Positions 55,655 through 64,000 of a DNA stretch of 64,000 nt are shown piece by piece; positions within the stretch are counted from its first letter, which is position 1; each line of letters opens with the position of its first letter. The position numbers were made by a program, and so were the translations under genes. This DNA comes from Aegilops tauschii subsp. strangulata (Eukaryota; Streptophyta; Magnoliopsida; Poales; Poaceae). Location of the stretch: assembly GCF_002575655.3 (NCBI RefSeq), contig NC_053040.3, positions 357,552,267-357,616,266 of the forward strand. Direction: 5' to 3'. The notes beneath the pieces are model-generated. The model was not told the DNA's origin and ran no database searches. It worked only from the letters and a program-made list of their open reading frames with translations.

Positions 55655-58600
55655 TGTTCCTAGAGAAAATTTAGTTGAAAGTTGATAGTAGCAATTATGC
55701 GGACTGGGTCCGTAAACTGAGGATTGTCCTCATTGCTGCACAGAAGGCTTATGTCCTTAATGCACCGCTCGGTGTGCTGAACCTCATCGTCGTCTGATGT
55801 TACGAAACATCTGGCATACACGTTTTGATGACTACGTGATAGGTCAATGTGTAATGCTAACGGTTTAGAATTGTGGCACAAGAGACGTTTTTGAAACGTC
55901 GCAGAACATATGAGATGTTCCGAAGACTGAAATTGGGATTTCAGACTAGTGCCCACGTCAAGAGGTATGAGACCTCTGACAAGTTTCTTAAGCCTGCAAA
56001 CTAAGGGAGAAAAGCTCAATCGTTGAGCATGTGCTCAGATTGTCTGAGTGCCACAATCGCTTGAATCGAGTGGGAGTTAATCTCCCAGATGAGATAGTGA
56101 TAGTTCTCCATAGTCACTGCCACCAAGCTAGTAGAGCTTCGTGATGAACTATATCATATCAGGGATAGTTATGATGATCCTTGAGCTATTCGCGATGTTT
56201 GACACCGCGAAAGTAGAAATCAAGAAGGAGCATCAATTGTTGATGGTTAGTAAAACCACTAGTTTCTAGAGGGGCAAGGGCAAAAGGGATACTTCATGAA
56301 ACAGCAAATCGTTTGCCGCTCTAGTGAAGAATCCCAAGGTTGAACCCAAACCCGAGACTAAGTGCTTCTGCAATGAGGGGAATGGTCACTGAACCAGTAC
56401 TACCCTAGATACTTGGTAGATGAGAAGGCAGGCAAGGTCGACAGAAGTATATTGGATATACATTATATGAATGTGTACTTTACTAGTACTCCTAGCAGCA
56501 CCAGGGTATTAGATACCGGTTCGGTTACTAAGTGTTAGTAACTCGAAATAAAAGCTGCGGAATAAACGGAGACTAGCTAAAGGTGAGATGACGATATGTG
56601 TTGGAAGTGTTTCCAAGGTTGATGTGATCAAGCATCGCATGCTCCCTCTACCATCGAGATTTGGTGTTTGCGTTGAGCATGATTGGATTATGTTTATCGC
56701 AATACGGTTATTCATTTAAGGAGAATAATGGTTACTCTGTTTATTTGAATAATACCTTCAATGGTCTTGCACCTAAAATGAATCTCGATCGTAGTGATAC
56801 ACATGTTCATGCCAAAAGATATAAGATAGTAATGATAGTACCACATACTTGTGGCACTGCAATTGAGTCATATTGGTATAGAACGCATGAAGAAGCTCCA
56901 TGTAGATGGATCTTTGGACTCAGTCGTTTTTGAAAACATTGAGACATGCGAACCATGTCTGTTGGTATATATGCATGAAGAAACTCCATGCAGATGGATC
57001 ATTTGGACTCACTTGATTTTGAATCACTTGAGACATGCAAATCATACCACATGGGCAAGATGACTGAAGGGCCTCGTTTTCAGTAAGATGGAACAAGAGA
57101 GCAACTTATTGGAAGTAATACATTTTGATGTATGCAGTCCAATGAGTGCTGAGGCATGCAGTGGATATCGTTATGTTCTTACTTCACAGATGATTTGAGT
57201 AGATGCTGAGTGTATTTACTTGATGAAACACGAGTCTGAATTATTGAAAGGTTCAAGTAATTTCAGAGTGAAATTGAAGATCGTCGTGACAAGAGGATAA
57301 AATGTCTGTGATATGATCATAGAGATGAGTATCTGAGTTACGAGTTTGGCACACAATTAAGACATTGTGGAAAGTGTTTCACAATTAATACCGCCTGGAA
57401 CACCATAGTGTGATGGTGTGTCCGAACATCATAACTGCACCCTATTGGATATGGTGCATGCCATGATGTCTCTTATCGAATTGCCACTATCGTTTATGGG
57501 TTAGGCATTAGGGACAACCGCATTCACTTTAAAAGGGGCACCACGCAATTCCGTTGAAACGACACCGTTTAGAGAAACCTAAGTTGTCGTTTTCTTAAAA
57601 GTTTGGGGCTGCGATGCTTATGTGAAAAAGTTTCAAGCTGATAAGCTCGAACCCAAAGCGGATAAATACATCTTCATAGAAAACCCAAAACAGTTGGGTA
57701 TACCTCCTATTTCAGATCTGGAAGCAAAAGTAATTGCTTCTAGAAACAGGTCCTTTCTCGAGGAAAAGTTTCTCTCGAAAGAATTGAGTGGGAGGATGGT
57801 GGAGACTTGATAAGGTTATTGAACCGTCACTTCAACTAGTGTGTAGCAGGGCACAGGAAGTTGTTCCTGTGGCACCTACACCAATTGAAGTGGAAGCTTA
57901 TGATAGTGATCATGAAACTTCGGATCAAGCCACTACCAAACCTCATAGGACGACAAGGATGCGTGCTACTTCAGAGTGGTACGTGATCCTGTCTGAGATA
58001 TCATGTTGTTGGACAATACTGAACCTACGAGCTATGGAGAAGCGATGGTGGGCCCATATTCCGACAAATGGTTAGAAGCCATAAAATCCGAGAGGATCCA
58101 TGTATGAAAACAAAGTATAGACTTTGAGAGTACTACTTGATGGTCGTAAGGCTATTGAGGTAAATGGATCTTTAAGAAGAAGACGGACATGGACGGTAAT
58201 GTTACCGTCTATGAAGCTCGACTTGTGGCAAAGAGTATTTCCACAAGTTCAAGGAGTTGACTACGATGAGATTTGCTCATCCGTAGCGATGCTTAGGTCC
58301 GTCGGAATCATGTTGGCATTAGCTGCATTTATGAAATCTGGCAGATGGATGTCAAAACAAGTTTCCTTGCCAGTTTTCGTAAGGAAAGGTTGTATGTGAT
58401 ACAATCAGAAAGGTTTTGTCGATCCTAAGGATGCTAAAAGGTATGCTAGCTCCAGCGATCCTTCTAAGGACTGGAATAAGCATCTCGGAGTTGGAATGTA
58501 CGCTTTGATGAGATGATCAAAGATTTTGGATTTATACAAAGTTTATTAGAAACTTGTATTTACAATAAAGTGAGTGGGAGCGCTACAACATTTCTGATAA

Positions 58601-59330
58601 GTATATGTGAATGACATATTGTTGATCCGAAATGATGTAAAATTTCTGGAAAGCATAAAGGGTTGTTTGAAAGGAGTTTTTCAAAGGAAGACCTGGATAA
58701 AGCTGCTTACACATTGGGCATCAAGATCTATAGAGATAGATCAAGACGCCCGATGATACTTTCAAAGAACGCACACCTTGACATGATTTTGAAAGAGTTC
58801 AAATAGATCAGCAAAGAAGGAGTTCTTGGCTGTGTTACAAGGTGTGAGTATTGAGTAAGACTCAAGACCTGACCACAGCAGAAGAAAGAGAAAGGACGAA
58901 GGTCGTCCCCTATGCTTCAGATGTAGGCTCTACAGTATGCTATGCTGTGTACCGCACATGAAGTGTGCCTTGCCATGAGTTGGTCAAGGGGTACAATAGT
59001 GATCCGGGAATGGATCACATGACAGCGGTCGAACTTATCCTTAGTATCTAGTAGACTAAGGAATTTTCTCGATTATGGAGGTGAAAAGGAGTTCGTCGTA
59101 AAGGGTTACGTCGATGCGAACTTTGACACTAATCCGGATGGCTCTGAGTAGTAAACCGGATTCGTATAGTAGAACAATTATTTGAAATGGCTCCAAGTAG
59201 CGCGTGGTAGCATCCACAAGATGACATAGATATTTGTAAAGCACACACGGATCTGAAAGGTTCAGACCCGTTGACTAAATAACCTCTCTCACAAGCATAA
59301 CATGATCAAACCAAAACTCATTGAGTTTAA
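55655..59330 (+). pseudogene. Decayed gag-pol of copia A2
   Basis: It starts at ATG 55653-55655 (MFLEKI in the A1 homologue). The order is gag, a ruined zinc knuckle near 56361 (Cys lost and a stop present), the pre-integrase part (duplicated with an 88-bp period at 56885 and 56973), integrase pieces (57117-57480), linker and RT pieces (VQGVDYDEI near 58250), and a C-terminal end near 59260 (DLKGSDPLTK). Frameshifts and stops occur roughly every 50-150 bases. Nothing longer than about 95 codons is open. It cannot encode any enzyme. Confidence 0.88.
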
Positions 59331-59463
59331 TCACATAGTGATGTGAACTAGATTGTTGACTCTAGTAAACTCTTTGGATGTTGGTCACATGGTGATGTGA
59401 CCTATGAGTGTTAATCACATGGTGATGTGGACTAGATTATTGACTCTAGTGCAAGTGGGAGAC
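59331..59463 (+). other. 3' noncoding end and purine tract of A2
   Basis: TTAATCACATGGTGATGTG-type repeats, then CAAGTGGGAGAC (59452-59463) before the LTR, as in A1. Confidence 0.75.
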
Positions 59464-61248
59464 TGTTGGAAATATGCCCTAGAGGCAATAATAAATAGGT
59501 TATTATTATATTTCCTTGTTCACGATAATCGTTTATTATCCATGCTAGAATTGTATTGATAGGAAACTCAGATACATGTGTGGATACATAGACAACACCG
59601 TGTCCCTAGTAAGCCTCTAGTTGACTAGCTCGTTGATCAATAGATGGTTACGGTTTCCTGACCATGGACATTGGATGTCGTTGATAACGGGATCACATCA
59701 TTAGGAGAATGATGTGATGGACGAGACCCAATCCTAAGCCTAGCACAAGATCGTGTAGTTCGTTTGCTCAGAGCTTTTCTAATGTCAAGTATCACTTCCT
59801 TAGACCATGAGATTGTGCAACTCCCGGATACCGTAGGAATGCTTTGGGTGTACCAAACGTCACAACATAACTGGGTGGCTATAAAGGCGCACTACAGGTA
59901 TTTCCGAAAGTGTCTGTTGGGTTGGCACGAATCGAGACTGGGATTTGTCACTCCGTGTAAACGGAGAGGTATCTCTGGGCCCACTCGGTAGGACATCATC
60001 ATAATGTGCACAATGTGACCAAGGAGTTGATCACGGGATGATGTGTTACGGAACGAGTAAAGAGACTTGCCGGTAACGAGATTGAACAAGGTATAGGGAT
60101 ACCGACGATCGAATCTCGGGCAAGTACATACCGATGGACAAAGGGAATTGCATACGAGATTGATTGAATCCCCGACATCGTGGTTCATCCGATGAGATCA
60201 TCGTGGAACATGTGGGAGCCAACATGGGTATCCAGATCCCGCTGTTGGTTATTGACCGGAGAACGTCTCGGTCATGTCTGCATGGTTCCCGAACCCGTAG
60301 GGTCTACACGCTTAAGGTTCGATGATGCTAGGGTTATAGGGAAAGTATGTACGTGGTTACCGAATGTTGTTCGGAGTCCCGGATGAGATCCCGGACGTCA
60401 CGAGGAGTTCCGAAATGGTCCGAAGGTAAAGATTTATATATGGGAAGTCCTGTTTTGGTCACCGGAAAAGTTTCGGGTGTTATCGGTAATGTACCGGGAC
60501 CACCGGGAGGGTCCCGGGGGTCCACCAAGTGGGGCCACCAGCCCCAGAAGGCTGCGTGGGCCAAGTGTGGGAGGGACCAGCCCCAGGTGGGCTGGTGCGC
60601 CCCCCCACCAAGGCCCAAGGCGCATGGGAGAGTGGGAGGGGGCAAACCCTAGGTCCAGATGGGCCTTAGGGCCCATCTAGTGGGGCGCCCCCCCTCTCCT
60701 CCCCTTGGCCGCCCCCCTTGATGGGATCTAGGGCTGGCCGCCTCCTCTTGGGGGTGGAAACCCTAAGGGGGGCGCAGCCCCCTCCCCCCTTATATATAGT
60801 TGAGGTTTGGGCTGCCCAAAAGACATGAGAACGTCTCCCTTTTGGCGCAGCCCTACCCCTCTTCCTCCTGCTCCTCTCCCGCGGTGCTTGGCGAAGCCCT
60901 GCGGGATTGCCACGCTCCTCCATCACCACCATGCCGTCGTGTTGCTGCTGGATGGAGTCTTCCCCAACCTCTCTCTCTCTCTCCTTGCTGGATCAAGGCG
61001 TGGGAGACGTCACCGGGCTGCACGTGTGTTGAACGCGGAGGCACCGTTCTTTCGGTGCTTAGATCGGAATCAACCGCGATCTGAATCGCTACGAGTACGA
61101 CTCCCTCATCCGCGTTCTTGCAACGCTTCCGCATCGCGATCTACAAGGGTATGTAGATTCACTCCCCTTCCCCTCGTTGCTAGATTACTCCATAGATTGA
61201 TCTTGGTGATGCGTAGAAAATTTTGAATTTCTGCTACGTTCCCCAACA
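59464..61248 (+). repeat. 3' LTR of A2 (1785 bp)
   Basis: TGTTGGAAATATGCCCTAGA ... CTACGTTCCCCAACA. TATA box at 60791-60799. Partner of 52543-54331. Confidence 0.95.
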
Positions 61249-62215
61249 CGTTCCCTCTCCCTCCCGCTCCATTCCCACGAGAAATCCCTTGTCTTGCTAA
61301 GACTGGACGGCAATGGCGCATGTCACCTCCTTGAAGGTGTCGACTTGGGCAAGGTGGGAGAGTGCATGGGGGGCTGAGCACTGGTGGCTGGGATTGCTGC
61401 ATCATCGGCGGGGGATTTGGAGCATGGTTCTTTGTCTCTGAATTAGTGTAGCTCCACTTTCCTTAGGATTTGTTCGTTGCTCGATCTGTGCTTGCTTGGT
61501 GGGCGTCTTTGCCTTTGGCGGGGATGGGAGAGGGATCCTTTCTTCTGTTGGCAGAAGCAAGATGCGGTAGAAAACACATGGAGCTGATTCCTACAGGTCT
61601 AATCTGATACCAATTATGGATGCTCCATATTTTCTCTCTGTTTGTTTGTTCACTGACAGCTCCCTTGTGAAGTTTTTCCTCTTCGTGCTTGTTACAGCGA
61701 GTCGCGGTGTGGACTTTCGTCTGGTATCGTTCATGCATTGGCGAGTCGAGCTGAGTATCTGCCTTGGTGCCCGGAACCATGTTCATTCGTCGCTCTAGGG
61801 AGAGCAATTCCATCTTCTGGCGGTCAGGTGCCTTTCGAGCCAAGGCGAAGAGCAGGGGTCCCCTCCGAATTTGGAGAGGAGCGACATGATTATGATGTTG
61901 ACCTTCCAGGGTAGATAAGGGCAAGGTTCATCAATGTTGGGCATTGGCTCCGTCTGTAGTTCTTCTCTGATTGCTCTACTGTGTTAAGTTCATCCGAAGG
62001 ACTCCGTCGACTACAAGCTAGTGCTTATTCTGATTACTTCTGTAGGGTGTGTAGTCTTGGGTGCTTGTAACTTGTAAGTTGCTTCGATAACACCGTGTAT
62101 TTGCTGTTGTTATTTTTTTTTCAAATTGGTTGTGCTGGTGGCCTTGTGTAATCCTTGTGTAATCCATTGTTAATTCAGAACCAGGCTCTTCTTAAGCCTT
62201 CCTTCTAAAAAATAA
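61249..62215 (+). other. Unassigned sequence right of A2, possibly a LINE-type 3' end
   Basis: Continues 52276-52542 across A2. It has no convincing ORF; the longest frames (61463-61924 minus, 61616-61798 plus) lack motifs. It closes with TTGTGTAATCCATTGTTAATTC and CTTCTAAAAAATAA, a polyadenylation-like end. A LINE 3' untranslated region or a processed transcript tail is possible. The region is unproven. Confidence 0.3.
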
Positions 62216-62663
62216 TCGGGCAGCCTTCTCATGGCGACTACTGCCACATCATTGGACGATGGACTAGGCATACGGTGGTCCACGAAAGGCAATACTTTTT
62301 CAACACACACGGATGCCGGTTAATTTCCCTCCCTGTAGGCACATTTAGGAAGCACGCGGTTTCATGCAAAAAGAGCACCATCACTTTGTGCCATCACATT
62401 TTGATCTTCCGTGCTGATGAAACAATAGGAGCCCTGTCACATAACTACATAAGTAACACACGAACAATCGATGCAGGTAGCAGATTATAACGCAAACGGC
62501 AAACCTAAAATTTTCTGGAAGACCTAAAACCTGAATTTTTATTTTTATTTTCTTTTGCCAAGAAAACTGCTCAAGCAAAAATCTAAATCTGCATGGGAAA
62601 TAATTCTTTTGGTGGTCACCTAAATTTTGCTATCCAAGTCCAATAGTTAGGTCTTTCCTACCA
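62216..62663. other. Unassigned AT-rich stretch
   Basis: No gene, RNA or known repeat recognised. Confidence 0.4.
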
Positions 62664-62679
62664 CACTACCAGAAATCCC

Positions 62680-63190
62680 AAAAACGTGGCGCCAACCCCG
62701 GCCATCGCTCGGTGAAGTACTAATGTCGCCGTGCCAGTCGATTCCGGCCACCGATCACCGCCGCCGCCACCCCGCCGCCCAATCCCGCCGCTTGAGGTTG
62801 TCTGCCACGAGCCCCATGGTCGTTGCCACCGAATCCCGCCAGGTCCTCCCCGTCGCCTCCCGGTTTCGGCAGTCCATCGTAGATTCGCGCTTCGCTCTGC
62901 CCTTGCCACATGTCTCAAGCTCCCCGCCATCATTACTCAAGCTCAGCGACGGCGCCCATCCAAGCTCCACCACAGTCCTGCGCAATTTCGACATTGTCCC
63001 GATCGGATTCCACCACCTCGCCGTCGGATCTGCCTCCAAACCGCCCGGCATCACCGTTCCCCGAGCTTCGTGCGCCAGTTCGCAACGCTCGAGCTCCACT
63101 ATCGCGCCTCCCACTCCAGTCGTCGCGCATCAATTTCGTTGTTGTCCTACCAGGTTCGGGCCTCTCCAGCATCGGATCTTTACTGTTGAT
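62680..63190 (+). other. GC-rich, exon-like block
   Basis: High GC with CCGCCGCC-type runs and frames open in all three plus frames at once (62723-63205 from an ATG; 62731-63189; 62910-63230) and on the minus strand. Such overlap is usual for GC-rich DNA, so coding is not shown. CTACCAG|GTTCGG near 63149 could be a 5' splice site. A first exon of a host gene or a captured gene piece is possible. Confidence 0.25.
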
Positions 63191-63390
63191 GAGTGGCGGA
63201 CCTAGAACCGCAGGCTTGGGGGTACCATAGTTAAAAAATTACACTAAACATCAGCATAGCCTCAACAAATAATCTTAAAATAGCAACAGCATATTTACTC
63301 TTAGGCGTATATTAAAATTTATTTTGCAATTTTGGAGGGGGTGCCATGGCACAAAGCCCCCCTCCTCCCCCACCACTAGATCCGCCCCTG
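63191..63390. mobile_element. hAT-like MITE (200 bp)
   Basis: Imperfect terminal inverted repeats: GAGTGGCGGACCTAG on the left and, read inward from the right, CAGGGGCGGATCTAG. Flanking 8-mers CTGTTGAT (63183-63190) and TGTTTGAT (63391-63398) agree at 5 positions, a weak 8-bp duplication. No coding capacity. Confidence 0.55.
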
Positions 63391-63523
63391 TGTTTGATGT
63401 CATTCTGAAAAATATGGGTATCAAAAGCCTTTTCGGTAAATATGGGTATCAAGTTTTAGGTATGCTGTATGTAAAAAGAGAAATAAACTTGTCTACCTAA
63501 AATGGATTTAGAGAGACATATTT

Positions 63524-63550
63524 TAGGTCTGTCGTCGGAGACGCTCTTGC
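63524..63550. repeat. Possible MITE terminus
   Basis: GGTCTGTCGTCGGAGACGCTCT resembles the inverse of the GAGCATCTCYAACAGACC terminus seen at 63928. Its left partner is not found. Confidence 0.3.
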
Positions 63551-63702
63551 TTGAGTAACACCAATATTGCAAAGCAACCCTTCGCTCGATGCTGCTCCGT
63601 TCTCCGAAGGACCGAAGCCGTTTCATATGCTCTCCACAACGACTCATGCGGAAGAATACAAGATACGCCTTTGTGAGCGGCTACACGTACAATGCATGTT
63701 AG

Positions 63703-63841
63703 GTGAAAGGAGCCACGCTCAACTTGGAGACGTCACACCACGTCACTCTGGACCTGGACGAATGCCAGTATCAGCTGGACTTTTGCTCAACTTTGTACTG
63801 TACAAACAGCTCCGGCCGAAGAGGAATATTCTCAGACAACG
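63703..63841 (+). other. Possible internal exon of an unknown gene
   Basis: 139 bases between GCATGTTAG (acceptor-like) and G|GTAAGC (strong donor). The open frame translates to a protein-like sequence with four Cys (VKGATLNLETSHHVTLDLDE, CQYQLDFCSTLYCTNSSG, RRGIFSDN). A stop lies just before the acceptor in this frame. I do not recognise a family, and chance cannot be excluded. Confidence 0.25.
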
Positions 63842-63925
63842 GTAAGCATGTAACAGTCACTTTGCTCCATCTCTAGTCTTGTTTCCACTCGAGTGGCTTC
63901 ACTAGCATACCGTTCTTCTCTTGTT

Positions 63926-64000
63926 AGAGCATCTCTAACAGACCATGTATAACATCGGGACCCGCAAAATGACAGTTGAAATACGGGTCGGCGTGAAAAA
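63926..64000 (+). repeat. Start of a MITE-like repeat, cut by window end
   Basis: TGTTAGAGCATCTCTAACAGACC is a common terminus of short grass DNA repeats, with a small internal palindrome (TTAGAGCATCTCTAA). The other end lies outside the window. Confidence 0.4.

Larger units (their letters stand above)
52543..61248 (+). mobile_element. Element A2: Angela/BARE/WIS-like copia with near-identical LTRs and dead interior
   Basis: LTRs of 1789 and 1785 bp differ by about 15 substitutions and a few small indels (about 99% identity). The flanks CTTTC (52538-52542) and CGTTC (61249-61253) match at 4 of 5 bases, a plausible duplication with one change. The interior is a heavily mutated gag-pol. Confidence 0.93.

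Noticed and set aside
62664..62680. CACTACCAGAAATCC as the end of a CACTA transposon
   Set aside because: The first bases fit, but no matching inverted end, subterminal repeats or clear 3-bp duplication is visible in the window.

Overview
The window is transposable-element DNA from a large-genome grass. The combination of elements points to the Triticeae (wheat/Aegilops type): BARE/WIS/Angela-like copia LTRs, a SIRE/Maximus-like copia, several Athila-type gypsy families with tRNA-Asp primer sites, and a Tat-type gypsy. That assignment rests on recognising these families, not on a database search, and family names below are working labels. I find no confidently supported host gene. The only possible host-like sequence is in the last 1.3 kb.

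Layout: (1) 1-10075, a young gypsy element 'G' (+). It has a very long LTR (3.74 kb), an extra ORF in its leader, and a gag-pol frame broken by one stop. It sits in (2) a decayed Angela-type copia 'A1' (10076-15886, +). A1 sits in (3) a SIRE/Maximus-like copia 'M' (15887-20969, -), and M sits in (4) an old gypsy LTR piece 'X' (20970-21736). X is also hit by (5) an Athila-type element 'R' on the minus strand (21737-about 37826). The R LTR is split by an Angela-type solo LTR (22843-24559, TSD GTGGG) and by a composite element 'W' (24613-33739) with the structure LTR-internal-LTR-internal-LTR and TSD GGCGC. (6) A Tat-type gypsy 'D' (-, about 37827-51833) is joined to R at a non-LTR junction. It carries the complete nonautonomous element 'F' (43502-50847, TSD CCGGA). 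D is inserted in (7) an old LTR of the G type (51834-52275). (8) A second Angela-type element 'A2' (52543-61248) has nearly identical LTRs around a dead interior and interrupts an unassigned sequence. (9) 61249-64000 holds unassigned sequence, a GC-rich block, a hAT-like MITE, a possible exon, and the start of another MITE-like repeat.

How the parts work together: G carried all functions for its own copying until a single stop in integrase. W, F and R have primer sites, purine tracts and one long ORF of unknown function, but no recognisable protease, reverse transcriptase or integrase. Autonomous relatives must therefore have moved them. A2 was evidently also copied in trans.

The most interesting signals are: (a) a two-exon reading frame inside the G LTR, with matching intron phase and a frame kept by in-frame indels in an old related LTR; (b) a leader ORF in G whose sequence pattern resembles a double-stranded-RNA-binding domain; (c) the triple-LTR W element with intact outer TSD; (d) a purine-tract-like motif (AAGCTTRGGGATGC) repeated through W and F, partly in stem-loops.
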